From Papaver somniferum (taxonomy: Eukaryota; Streptophyta; Magnoliopsida; Ranunculales; Papaveraceae), in assembly GCF_003573695.1 (NCBI RefSeq), contig NC_039359.1, positions 187,200,813-187,264,812 of the forward strand: a DNA stretch of 64,000 bases, given 5' to 3'. Below are positions 11,280 through 22,816 of this stretch, piece after piece (the first letter of the stretch is position 1; each line of letters begins with the position of its first letter). The notes under the pieces are model-generated. The model saw only the letters and a program-made list of their open reading frames with translations, did no database searches and was not told where the DNA came from. The position numbers were made by a program, and so were the translations under genes.

Positions 11280-12070
11280 AGATGGTCACAAAGCCAATTG
11301 GCTTTTCAAAACCGCGCCAACATGCCAAACGTGCCATGTTGCGCCAATGAGCTGAACGACATGCCAACATGCCACTCCGCCACGCCAAACATGCCAATGT
11401 GCCGTAAATAGCGCGCCTACGTGCTAACCTACCTCGTGTTCGTGGCCAACGCCATGATGTGCTTAAATTAGTGTTTTCTAGTCAGAAGCACGACTCTGCT
11501 TTAGGCGCATTAACCAAAACCCTAATTTCCAGTTGTGGCTCAAATTACGCCACTTTGGGCCCCACAACATGCCACGAGCCATGTGGGACCCAGGAAACCA
11601 TAAGAATGGCGTCATATCATAGTCACTCATAGCAACCCTTGCTCCTGTGGCCGTTTCTACATTATGGCCTTACTATAGTTTGTTTGGCGTGACTATGGCG
11701 TCGTTTGCACAAAAAGCGTCACCATGCCGCGGCCGCATGCCACACGCACTAATTTGGGTTTCGGCATGCCAAACCCTAATTTAGGCGAAGTTGCTACGTC
11801 AACCAAGCCTAATCATGCTACCCAGAGCATTGGGATTGATGTGGCAACTAGATTTAATGTTGCCAAGCCATATTTGTGTCTAACACCAATGTGCCAAAAT
11901 CTAGCGTCCCTGGCTACGCCAGGCGCTACTTGCACTACCGAGCCACCGACATGTGCTAACTATGCCAACCATGCCATTGTGCCACCGACGTGCACTAAAT
12001 ATGCCATTACGCCATTGGCATGTGCCAATGATGCCACTGTACTATTATTAGGCGCCAACAGAATGTGGCC
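11280..12070. repeat. TGCCA-rich cryptic repeat inside the solo LTR
   Basis: Short forms of TGCCA, GCGCCA and GTGCCA recur dozens of times in this stretch, for example AACATGCCAAACGTGCCATG. The composition is much richer in GC than the AT-rich surroundings. The same character reappears, on the other strand, at 63830-64000. It is degenerate and not a clean microsatellite. Confidence 0.6.
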
Positions 12071-12501
12071 ATAATCAATGACCACCCTTTCTCATGAGTC
12101 ACAATCTTAGCCGTCCAAATTCGCCACAGAATTGACAGGCCTATGGAAAGTCTTAGGCGACCAACCAAGACAAGCCTAATAGAATCACACGCTATTCTCC
12201 TGCTCAAGTCTCCTGACTTTGACTTGCCACACATATCAATCTGCTACATGTTTTTCACGAAACTGGGGGATACTCGTCAGGGTATTGGTTTGGAGGTTTA
12301 CAGCGTGCGGCGTGCAATACGCTCATTATAATAAAGTGTCAGAAAGCAGGGAAGTTAGTGGCGACAAGAAGTAGTGGGTGTAAACTAACCTGTCTCCTTC
12401 ATGGTGGGAACGTGGTTTTCTGGCATTTACACACGACCCCACTTCTCCATCACTCAATCATTCCCACTTTCTACGAGATCAGGGTGCATTCAGTATGACT
12501 T

Positions 12502-12512
12502 GTATAAATAGG
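12502..12512 (+). promoter_or_regulatory. TATA box of the solo LTR
   Basis: GTATAAATAGG lies about 350 bp before the LTR's 3' end, the place expected for the retroelement promoter at the U3/R border. The matching sequence on the minus strand is seen in the related LTRs near 58200 and 63330. Confidence 0.6.
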
Positions 12513-12863
12513 TTCTATCTATTTCAACCAAAGGACAACAGTTTTGGTTAACAACAACACAGTATCTAGAAAATGCCAAAGAACTGATAGCTTACATTCC
12601 GCAAGCCAGTTCCAAATTCTGATACAAGTCATAAAATAGACACACCTTCTTTGCTTCCCTCCCTAAGACCAATCCTTCTCCTTCACTTTGTTACCGAAGC
12701 AAGACTGGAACGACCATTTCTTGGTTTAGGCCAGGATTGTACAGATTGATCTCTCAAATATAAAGTACTCCCGTGCAGTGCATTTTTTTAAGGTTTATAT
12801 TTGTTTCTCATCCACACACCCACATTTACCAAAACCAGCAGAAACAGTTTTTACCCATAAACA

Positions 12864-12868
12864 CATAC
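12864..12868. repeat. Right target-site duplication CATAC
   Basis: This copy of CATAC follows the final CA of the solo LTR and equals 10346-10350. Confidence 0.85.
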
Positions 12869-13298
12869 ATGTAATATAATGTATTATTTATGGTGCGTTT
12901 TACCACATGTCGCATGATGTGTTTATTCGTACCACATGTTTTTCACGTGATGTGTTAGGCTTCGTGCTTATCCATGTCGTGTGTTGTTCCTTGCATGTAT
13001 GCCGATTAGACTGGAACGGCACGCCATGCTAACCTATCTTGATGTTCTCGTATTGTGTTAGGTGGCCTGCTATGTCATATTGTTCTCAAGTTTTTGCATG
13101 CTATGCAGTGTTGTGCTAGTGTTTGCACAACAACTTTACACATGTACGTCCACATTTTTCACCACTTTTTTTACGTTGATAACTTATATGCTATTGTGTA
13201 TCTCTATGAATCTAATTTTTTTTGCTTGCATTGTATCATTTGGTCTATGTACCAAACTGATAACATTCGAGATTATGCAGGATGATACTTGAAAAATC

Positions 13299-13658
13299 GT
13301 TTTTTTTCCCTATCTTTAGACCCGTGTCTCTTATCCGTAGGAGGTATTCCTCCACTAACACGTTTTTTCGAAAGAACTCCAACTATTTTGGTGTGGATGG
13401 CAGACATGCCTATAATTCTTGGTTTCAATAGGACTTCTTACGAGTGTTGTTTCTATCTACTATTATCTAAAAATAATCAAGTTATTAATGACTGGACGAA
13501 ACCAAGAAATAACCCCTCACATGCGGAATTATAAAAGATCTCCTTTAAGATCAAACAGTTCCACTGAATTGAGTATGATTGTATGTGTAATAGCATATAC
13601 TATACCATGAATATCAATGAACCCAATTATTGCAATTGCTCAGGATACCCTTTTTTAG
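13299..13658 (+). pseudogene. ndhB: NAD(P)H dehydrogenase subunit 2 (plastid NdhB), C-terminal fragment
   Basis: Frames here reproduce the end of NdhB, a membrane subunit of the thylakoid NDH complex. Visible are GGIPPLTRFF at about 13340, then, after frameshifts, [20 protein letters not shown] and [14 protein letters not shown] from 13419, and finally ISMNPIIAIAQDTLF with TAG at 13656-13658. A glycine codon has become TGA after AYTIP, and the segment near 13365-13415 is scrambled relative to the usual protein. Only roughly the last 110 codons are present. It is a dead nuclear copy, so it should not be called as a nuclear gene. Confidence 0.88.
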
Positions 13659-14346
13659 ATTCCAGGGTATATTTCTTAGTTCAAGATCCCTCTTACTAAA
13701 TAGAATCAAAGAATTAGTAGACCTCTTCCGCCCAAAATGAGAATGGGCTAGGGTTATGAACTTATAATTTGATGGAGTTGATTCCATGATTATAAGTTCA
13801 TTCCATACCGGATTAGATCAAAATAGGGTTATGTACATTCTCATTATGAAAAAGTGGGAATCGAGTGTATCTAAATAGATACTATGTTTCATATGGATCC
13901 TCGTGTCGTTACATTCTATTTAGGATTATGAATAGGCGCAATCATACCTACTTTTTACATATTTCTCGTTGTTTGGGTATGATATTCACTTCTTGGGCTT
14001 CTATTGAATCGAGAAGTAGGTTTGATTGTACATCTTTTTGATATATCTAAGGTATCCTTTGGATAATTCAAATCGAAGCAATTGGATGTTTGACTCGGGC
14101 CTATAAGACATGACCGATCGATAGAAATATTCCAACACTCCACCCGATATTTCTAATTTAATGTTCTTGTTCCTGAATGCTTCATAGGAATAAATGGCTA
14201 CTTTTCCTATACAAAGAAGTTTTTCTTCCGAGTCACAAAATCCATCTATTTTGGAATATCTTTATGTGATTCCAATATTTCTATTATAAATCTACAATTA
14301 CAATCTACATCAGATCGTGATTTTAGGTACCAAATATTTTTATATC

Positions 14347-14349
14347 AAG
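14347..14349. repeat. Left target-site duplication AAG of the CACTA element
   Basis: AAG precedes CACTATACC and recurs at 18125-18127. Three-base duplications are the rule for CACTA transposons. Confidence 0.8.
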
Positions 14350-14380
14350 CACTATACCAAATTCTGGGATTCGTAACAGG
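14350..14380 (+). repeat. Left terminal inverted repeat of the CACTA element
   Basis: This is the 31 bp repeat starting CACTATACC and ending GTAACAGG. It pairs with 18094-18124. Confidence 0.85.
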
Positions 14381-14994
14381 TTAAGCCGTTACGAAACGGG
14401 GTTGTAACGGCCCTCGCCTGTTTCAAAAATGGGTGGTACATTTTTTTTGTAACGGCAATGCAGCCATGACGAATTCTCGGTTGTATCGTCTTTAGTAACA
14501 GCTTTAAGCCGTTAGGAAATGCCACGTAGTAATGGCTGAGCTCCGTTACGACATTTTTGTAACGACAAGGTCGAACATTTTTTGGCCGTTACTACGTGGC
14601 AAATTAGTAACATGCTCTAGCCGTTGCTACGTGGCAAGTTGAAACAGCTAGGATCCGTTACGAACTTTTTCGTAACAACAAAAAAATTACTGCCAGTCAA
14701 CATTGACCTGGTCAAAATTAGTCAATGCTGACCGATGTTGACCAGGTCAACATATACCGGCTATTCATATTTTTCCCGGAAACACGCCTGAATTAAAAAA
14801 TAACTACCAAATCCAATCTCGCATTCAACAACAATGATAGTCATATTCTTTCAACAAGAACAACTTGAGAGAATACCTAAGTTTTGAGGGAATACAATGT
14901 CTGGTTAGAAACTTAAGAGAATTTCTAAGTTATCTGTGGCTTAAAGCTGTTTAGAACTTAAGAGCATATAAGATAAAACTAACATGTGCAAAAC

Positions 14995-15614
14995 TCACAT
15001 AACTGCCTTTTCCTTCTCTTGCATACATATTTCTGCCTCAAAATCTTCTGCGGTTGGTTTATCACCATCAAAGATATCAGTAACAGCTTGTACGAAGGTT
15101 GCAAGGACTGATAAGAGATCTATCACATATGCCATAGCTGCTCCCTGAAATAAACCAAACATAATTTCCAGTGTTACATATCAGCTATGATTTTGACCAC
15201 GTTATACAGAACATTGAGAGAGATAAACACGATAAGATAATTACCTTCATGTCTTTGATAACCGATGCTTCATCAATTGGCGGCATATCAAGGGAATTTC
15301 TGCTACTGATTACCTTCAGCTGGTGGTAGTGGAACGGTGATGGACTGAAGCGGTAATTACTGCTGACTTTTGGCTTAGCTCTAGAAGGAGCGGGTGATGT
15401 TGCGCTGCTGCTGGTGATGCACTTACAGATCATCATCTGTCAGAAGTGATGATTTATTACAATTATTTTACTGTTCTGTTAAGGAGCTATTTACATTTTG
15501 GTGTTGAGTCAAAAGTAAGATACAAATTACATTTACCTTCTCTGTGAACTTTTCAGACTTTACATGCTTTATTACTCCATCAATGATCCAGTAGGCATAT
15601 GATGGACTAGGAGA
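14995..15614 (-). pseudogene. Spliced gene fragment of unknown family carried by the CACTA element
   Basis: Three minus-strand blocks look like consecutive exons. Block a, 15614-15537, reads SPSYAYWIIDGVIKHVKSEK and then FTEK, and ends at a GT donor. Block b, 15436-15245, is 64 codons starting MMICKCITSS and ending KDMK, with AG and GT borders. Block c, 15144-14995, is 50 codons starting GAAMAYVIDL and ending in TGA. The borders between a and b and between b and c are both phase 0. I do not recognise the protein. CACTA elements often capture pieces of host genes, so a captured tail of a host gene is the simplest reading; an element-encoded protein is the alternative. The upstream part (15640-15780) is less clear. 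Confidence 0.4.
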
Positions 15615-15639
15615 TGTCACAGAAAAAAGAATCTAACAC

Positions 15640-17900
15640 CTTGACGATCACCACGAATAGTTGCTTCTTCTACTGGCTTTAGTCTGTACTGTAACATGGA
15701 CAGAATAGTTGATTTTCATAAGGTAGACTACCAGAGATGGAAATAAATGCCCCATGATTAATCTCATAGGATGCAGTAGATAAGACTAAAGTCCCAATTT
15801 ATGGGCTTCATAAAGTCGAACAAATAAATCATTTTTCGTTCTAAAATCAAATACATTTCTAAAAATGGTTAAAAAGCAACAGTAGTACATACCAAGAATC
15901 TGCAACTGGGGTCGACTGAGATGCCGAACGAATGACTTGTAAGCACTCAGAATGACCATAATAATTATGTAATGAGACATAACAACAGTATTGAAGAGTG
16001 CCCATGTGTGCTAAGCTTTTGACCAGTCAGTTGCACATTGAGTGGCATTCAAGAGTGCAATAACAATTTCTGCTGACAACAAGAGACAACAAGTAGACAA
16101 ATAAGACGACATTCTTCAAGAGAAGAAAAGAGAAGTAAAATGGATAGAAGGAGAAAAGAGAAAAACTGCATTCATGGAGGGCATTGTCAAATGCACAAAG
16201 TTTAAAACTTACTGTCATAGTTGACTCTTTCAACAGAATGTTTTTAACCGTAATCTGGTTTGAGTATTCAGTAACTGGCAAAACCAGCAGTTCTAGAAAA
16301 TGGGAAAAAGAAAATAAAAACAAATGCATATACCTCTCCTTCGCTTGAATTTGACTTGAAACCTCTTGAAGTAAGCCCTTGGTTTTTGTGCTTTGATGAA
16401 TGCCTGCATACAACCAAATTAAAGACTAAATTCTCATGAACACAGTCTTATCACCAGTGTTAGGTGTACAATGAGCTGCAACCCTGTAATTCCATGGATG
16501 CAACTTAAAACAATAAACAGTTTTATTAAATGGTTGTAGCTTAAAACAAAAAATGGTAAGGAAAAGGTTGTATCAATTTAGAAAGAAACCTGTAGGAAAA
16601 GCAATGCCTGCTTCTAGACCGTTCTCAGTAGAACCACCATTTCCTTATCCTCCATCCATCTCACAGCAGAAACTCCACAATTCCATACTTTCCCTGCATT
16701 TAAATCCAACTTTGATCTAGGTAAGACAGCCACTTATATAAACTCAAACACACAAACAAAACCATGGACATGTTATAAATTCAAGCATCTTATCATATAA
16801 ATTACTACTCAAGCAGCTTCCTACCCCGTGAACTACTCTCCCACTTCTTCTTCACATCTATAAAATCAAAACCAAAAAACATCAAATCATCAATCCACTA
16901 TAAAAAACACAAATAAATAAGTATTAGAATTTAATGGAAACGAAACTATCAATATACCTGCAGCTTCCGTTCAGCTTCAACTGCAACTGCCATTTAGAGC
17001 ACCATTCTGCAGATTCAATCACTTCCCTGCAATGTTCATCTAGTTGCAATCCCAGCTGCAACTCATTCTGCTATTCCCGGCAATTCACAGCCAAACAGCC
17101 ACCATTCTGCAACTCATTATGTTATCATATAATACAACAACACTACTCTTTGACCTAGCAATCCTTCCTTATGACCTCAAACTGCATCACCAGAACCAAG
17201 CACCTATTTCAGCTACCTCCTTCCATCCTTCCTGCAGTTTCAATTCACCACCTAACTCAGCTGCAAATGCTCAAACAAGCACCCATTTCAGCTATACCTC
17301 CTTCCATCATCACAGCAAACAACACATTAAATTATCAAAAGAGTTGGCAGGCAACATTAGCTTCTTACTAACTCCCCTCTTCTTCTGCAACAACAACAAG
17401 AACAATAGTTGCAATTAAAACACACACAGTCATATATCAACAAACAAAAGACTAATTTTTTTACAAAAAATAAAATCTCACATGTTGGATCCTTAGTTGC
17501 ACATAGTTTTTCTTCAGCTCCTTCTTCTTCTACACACAAAATACCAATCCTATCTGCAAATCTTCATACATGTTCACTCCTCTCTAATCGGTAACAATAT
17601 AATCAATCAAACTCTATCACCATCTTCAATTGTTTCTTTTGTAATCCTGAACACAGAAAACCCTGGTGCCTAAATTGGGGAAAAGAGTAAACCAAAGTTC
17701 CTTGTGAAATCCAAAAAAGAACCCTAAACATCCATCCATACTTCAATTAAGAACAAACCCCTCAAACACTATTCAATTTATAAATTAATTACACACAAAT
17801 CAGAATTAATCTGAGAAACCCTAAATCAACTTACCATTTCTGCCAAGTTGAATTCACACTTGATTTAGCAACACCGCCAAGAATCACCTGTGTTCTCAAC
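15640..17900. other. Interior of the CACTA element with no recognised coding sequence
   Basis: Short open frames occur on both strands, but none resembles a transposase or a known domain. The stretch 16950-17350 is C/A-rich with many CTGCAA-type words. It may hold untranslated or intronic DNA of the captured gene. Confidence 0.4.
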
Positions 17901-18093
17901 AGATCCATCATCTTCTCATGATTTCTTCACCTCAAGAATAAACCCTAACTCTAACTCTCTCCCTGATTTATCACCTCACACAATGAACCTAAAACTCCTA
18001 CTTGTTCTCCTTCGTACATCAGAAATTACATCATCACCCCCATCAGCCATTTGTAACGGGAATTTTGTAACGGCCACGACGCCGTTACGAATT

Positions 18094-18124
18094 CCTGTTA
18101 CTAATCCGGGAATTTGGTGTAGTG
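18094..18124 (-). repeat. Right terminal inverted repeat of the CACTA element
   Basis: On the plus strand it ends GGTGTAGTG, the complement of CACTACACC. Four of 31 positions differ from the left repeat. AAG follows directly. Confidence 0.85.
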
Positions 18125-18127
18125 AAG

Positions 18128-21116
18128 GCATCTGGTCTTTTTGGTTCGTCAATGGGATAGAGATAGAGAAAGGATGTGAGAAAGAAAGATACTTTCATTT
18201 TCAGTTTACTATTGTATTTCATTCATTTAGGGGAAGGGATAAAAAAGGGGATTTCCCCTTTTTCTGACAGATAAATAGAAAATAGTCAATGGCTTTTTCT
18301 TTTTTGGTTCGACCTACAAAGAACTATACTTTGGAACTTTAGATTCAGTTAAAGTACAGATAAATCAACTAACGAAGACAAAAACAAGAGTCATATAAAT
18401 AATTATATGATAGTTCTGTAATAGTTTAATATAAGAAAAATCATAGATAAATTTATGGATCTTTTCGCAATATCACATCCAAGAAAAGAATAAGATAATT
18501 AATTAACAAAACATTGTTTGAAAGTTTATACTGTAATAAAATACAATAAATATTTCCAATGCTAAAGGTTTAATTTCTTCAATATTAATTTAATTTGTGC
18601 AGTCACTCATCACGAAAAAGTATATATATTTTAAATAAAGCTGATGTATATTTTTATAAAAAAATATCAAAAAGTGAACTATATGACCAAAAAATATAAC
18701 TTTAATAAATATAAATATTAATCTGATATTCGACGACAACTTTAATGATAAATTGTTTACTTACAAGAAATCAATATACTTGTGATTAAAAAAAAAAGAG
18801 AAAACAAAATCTTTGAAAAACAGAAAACCGTAACATTATCAATTTGATTCGTAAGCGTGCCAAACATATTAACTTGCAGAGATGGAAATGATTTTCCATG
18901 GGAACTAAATTCTAGGTAGTTTAAATTATGTTCTTTTTGTGTCAAACGCAAACTTAGAGCAAGCATTATCGTACTCAATTCCTTCTTTATCCCTTTCAAA
19001 TATAAAGAACTACTAGATGACTATGTTGTTTCCCTGATTGGTACTGATGATTTGATCTGTGTAAAATTCTCAGTTTTCCAAAAAAGTTACCTAGTGGATG
19101 CTCGGTATTTTTGGCATAATTGGTCGTATATGAAGTATCTTACCCGTATCAAAATACTTGTTTGACCTTTAGATAGTTGATATTCCTCTCTCACCCTCGA
19201 TATTGGTCATACATTTTCATGTAACTATTCTATTTTCTGAATTGTTCAATCTCAACAATTATTTTAAAAAATAAATAAATTACGCGTCGGGGAATTCTCT
19301 ATTTATAAAAATACCTTATTCAACTCAAGTTGTCCTGATGAAATAGTAGATACCATTATCTACACAAGGCATCGACAATCCTAAAGGACAAGAATTTCCC
19401 AAGTCAGGGTAGAATAAGTTGTCTAGGAGTATGTACCTTAGCAAGGATAGCCCTAAAGGTGCATTACATCATGGAGGGTTTTGTCTCCATAATCACTAAA
19501 AATAAAACCCCTTGGCTCAAATATGGGGGTCGACCATTGATGAATGACATCTAGTTCTTATTTCTAAGAGTTCATATCTTATTCTAGTAGTCTTATACTT
19601 GGGTGTAGGTTGCCTAGAATAGGAACTACATAATTGATTTATCACTGACTTTTCATCTTTTACCCAAGTTATTTTTCATTTGTTGCAGAAAAAATGATTT
19701 TGACTTTGGCAGAAAATCTTTCTCTCATTCAAGCCCACGAAGCGACACTCCAAAAAAACCTAACAAACGCACTTCATGCGTTTTAAGAGTGTTAATAAAA
19801 AAAATGGTAAAAAAATTTGTTAAATTTATGAAGTAGGTTAACAAAACTTATCCTAGATTTCTCGTTAAAGAATTAGTAAAGTTTTCAATATGTTTATAAC
19901 TATCCTTTGCCATTTTCTTAAACTCATTTTGCAAGTCATACTTAATTATAGCTCATTTATACGATCATTAGAAAACTTGAGCTCGATCCTGATATTTTGA
20001 GGTCAAACAAAAATATTTGAATCATGACGAATGTTATGAACTTTTCAAAACAGAGGTTCTGGGATGAAAAGTCGAGATGGATTGAGTATATCTTTTTTTT
20101 GTTCCCCAAGCACTTTTGGTATGACTTTTCAATGTAATGTGGTTTCTTTATAAATAAAAAACAAATAATGTATTTTGTTTGTGCTTTTGCAACCTAAAAA
20201 TAAAACCGAAATAAAACTATTTGCCAGAAAAACTCATTACTTTACATAATAAGTTTATAAGTCAACGATTTCCCAAGTCTTGAAACCATATATTCATCAT
20301 ATGGTATTTTTAATCACTTGGCTCTCGATTACCGCAAGCATTGGTCGGTGTTTTTAAATCATATCATATATTATTTTTTATTTACAATGATGAGCCGTCT
20401 TAGGGGTATTTCATATAAAGCTCTCATTGGAGTTGTATATTAGGTCCATGTTGATAAAGTAAATCTTGCAGTATGCACGTCTGGAAAGACAAAGGTACCA
20501 AGTACTTCCACAATATTTTTGCTTTTACCTATTTAGGAGACACCCAAAATGATCTTATGAAGAGAGTGATAGACATATTTTTGTGTTTGATTTGTCTCAA
20601 TTCTCTATAATTATTGGTGCTTAATATTGTACTTATTATGGTATTTTATGTATCTTTAGGTGTTTTTGGGAAATAAACACCCGAAAAATTGATAACGGCA
20701 CCCAAGGGACCCCAGCATGGATAGGGGCACACCCCTTCTTCTTATTTTTAAAACTGAATTTTCGCGGGAAAATTGATATTCGTCTGTGTAACTCTCTGAA
20801 TCAAATTTAGACTAGTTTTATGGAGACTCAATCGCTAAATTGGGTTGGGCTAGACTTGAATAGGCTAAACATGGCATGTATAGGTGTTTAATTCAATTAA
20901 GTTAGGCCGCATCATCAGGTTTTCGTTAAAACAAGGAAGAGAAAGTTTATTGAGTTTTTCTTGGTTTATATTAGGAAAGTACGTGAAATGGGAGAAGATA
21001 TATTATCTTTGTATTTGATTTATCGAGTTGGAGAGAGTTTGTATAGAAACAAAAGACGCGCAAGAGAAAGGACATAATAAAAGCCGAAACTTATAGGAAA
21101 GGAGATGAGAAATAAT
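18128..21116. other. AT-rich intergenic region, no gene recognised
   Basis: The first 150 bp may continue the plastid-derived block. A perfect 10-base hairpin (AAAAAGGGGA, two-base loop) lies at 18242-18263. From 18400 to about 20600 the DNA is very AT-rich, and I found no coding region, LTR border or tRNA. Confidence 0.45.
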
Positions 21117-21512
21117 GGAAAATATTCCCGTGATATTTTCGTCTGTTGTGTATAAATAAGAGTCTTGGGACCTAAACATGGGATATTGAGAGTTTTGGGA
21201 TAGAGCAGAGAGGAAACCATAGCCGCGGAAAAATTTGATGGCGAGTTCTTCACCAGTAGGGAAAAAGAAGAAGAAGACGGAGGACTGACCAACTAAGTCA
21301 GTCTCAAATTACAGAAGAGATCAGCAGAAAAAACAGTGATGTTTTTTGTCATCTTCAGCAACATAAAAGAGACACTTATATCAGTTGCGGTTTATTTCTT
21401 CTTTGCAACGAAAAACGTTGCAATTCTCTGTGTTATTCTGTTTTCTTTTCTTCTCTTCTTTGTAAATAATTTTTGAGCCATGAATAAATCTTTTGAGAGT
21501 GTTTTCAACATG
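21117..21512. repeat. Direct repeat copy 1, LTR-like, with TATA box
   Basis: This 396 bp segment matches 22350-22752. Both hold TGTGTATAAATAAGAG (a TATA box), a shared GCGAGTTCTTCACCAG word and the shared end GAGAGTGTTTTCAACATG. The layout resembles the promoter and downstream part of an LTR or of a terminal-repeat miniature element. No TG/CA borders or target duplication could be fixed. Confidence 0.6.
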
Positions 21513-22349
21513 GGATGACGGAGAAAACGATATTTCTTGTTTAGATTTAACATATGAATCGCATGAATATGATGTATGGTGGAATCCTGAGTCCCTGTCT
21601 CTCATAAAAATTCTAGTTTAATTTAGAATTAGGACTAAAATCGGATGTTCACAAATCTGAGTTGAACGAATCTATATACCACTTTTTCTAAAAGTACGGT
21701 CCACCAAGCGAAACCAGTGGTTTATAATGTGTATAGGGACCTCATAAAAATATCTTTTCGTATTGTGAACTTTAAGGTGTATGAAGTTTCATATTTGACT
21801 CTTTATGCAGAACGATAATGACTCCATTTAACTTAGGTTGATCTAGACCAGAGATAGACCTATGTCAAGGTAACTCTTCTTGAAACACTATGGTATTGTT
21901 CCTGGATCATATCTAAATAATGAATCAGAGCACGTGGATCTATCTCGTTATCTTTCGGTTAAGAAAAAGTATTGCGGACTATCTGATATTTATATCAGTT
22001 GATGAAAGAGCCTAATGCAAAAAGAAAAAGAAAAAGATATATTTTGGGTCTTTCGAACAATTCAAATCGTTTTGATAATAAAAAGTTTGATCTGTTTGAG
22101 AAAGTTTATAGTTTGAGTCTGTATTACTTGACACTGATCCTAATAGTCTATCGGTTGTTGTCGTAACTATTGTCAAGTAAATATGTTGTTGTCGTATTGT
22201 TTAAACCTAGTCCATAAACAATCACACAAGGTATATGACTTAAGTTGTATTGTCTCGACTCTGTCCATTGACGATCACTAAAGATATCAGACTTATAGGT
22301 TGATATTCGAAAGATTGTGGTGTATTTGGGTACCCTCGTCTTTTCAAAT

Positions 22350-22752
22350 GGAAGATATTCTCGTGACATTTTTCGCATGTTGTGTATAAATAAGAGTTTT
22401 GGGACCTAAACAAAGGATATCGAGAGTTTTGGGGGTGGAGCGGAGAAGAAACCAGAGCTGCGGAAAAAGCTGCAGGCGAGTTCTTCACCAGCAGGTAAGA
22501 ATAAGAAGAACAAGATGAAGGCTGACCAACTAAGTCAGTCGCAATCTGCAGAGGAGACCAGCCGGAAAAACAATGATTTTTTGTTCATCTTCAACGACAG
22601 AAAAGAGACACTTATATATATGTTGTGGTTTATTTCTTCTTTGCAACGATTATAAACGTTGCAATTTTCTGTGTTATTCTGTTTTCTTTTCTTCTCTCAT
22701 TGTAAGCACTTTTTGAGCCATGAATAAATTTTTTGAGAGTGTTTTCAACATG
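22350..22752. repeat. Direct repeat copy 2, LTR-like, with TATA box
   Basis: This is the second copy of the repeat at 21117-21512, 1233 bp downstream in the same orientation and clearly diverged. The DNA upstream of the two copies differs, so they may be two separate insertions of one family rather than the ends of one element. Confidence 0.6.
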
Positions 22753-22816
22753 AGGAGCTAAACTCCAACACTGGGATAACAGAGGAAGCCAAATTTCATG
22801 CTTGTGGTAAATATAA

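Larger units (their letters stand above)
10351..12863 (+). mobile_element. Solo LTR (2513 bp) of a Tat-like Ty3/gypsy family
   Basis: The element starts TGTTGATGG and ends CATAAACA, so it has TGTT/AACA inverted ends, and it is flanked by CATAC on both sides. It holds a TATA box (TGTATAAATAGG near 12501) and no coding frame of note. Its first 400 bp and last 450 bp match, in inverted orientation, the LTR at 57859-60212, and its last 1 kb and GCC-rich centre match the LTR entering at 62945-64000. A lone LTR with intact duplication is the product of recombination between the two LTRs of a former element. The family assignment comes from the related element at 57859-62944. Confidence 0.85.
13299..14349 (+). 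other. Plastid DNA insertion in nuclear DNA (ndhB end and downstream spacer)
   Basis: About 370 bp code for the damaged C-terminus of plastid ndhB. The following 690 bp have the style of the plastid inverted-repeat spacer after ndhB, with stretches such as GAATAGGCGCAATCATACCT and TTGTTTGGGTATGATATTCA. Nuclear transposons lie on both sides, so this is a nuclear integrant rather than plastid genome. The right end is interrupted by the CACTA element at 14350. The sequence after that element (18125 to about 18270) may be its continuation. trnL-CAA, the next plastid gene, was not seen. Confidence 0.75.
14350..18124. mobile_element. Non-autonomous CACTA (En/Spm-type) DNA transposon, 3775 bp
   Basis: The left end CACTATACCAAATTC and the reverse complement of the right end CACTACACCAAATTC form terminal inverted repeats of about 31 bp with four mismatches. 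Direct AAG duplications flank both ends. Subterminal DNA on both sides is packed with CCGTTACG and CGTAACGG motifs (14380-14670 and 18050-18110), the arrangement to which CACTA transposase binds in known members. A GGTCAACA/TGTTGACC-rich block follows at 14695-14755. No transposase frame was recognised, so the element probably depends on a partner. A spliced gene-like fragment is carried on the minus strand at 14995-15614. Confidence 0.9.

Noticed and set aside
11724..12074. 116-codon Cys/Thr/Ala/Asn-rich ORF
   Set aside because: It is a translation of the TGCCA-rich cryptic repeat in the solo LTR.
17890..18267. 125-codon ORF across the right end of the CACTA element
   Set aside because: It crosses the terminal inverted repeat and target-site duplication, so it is an accident of insertion.
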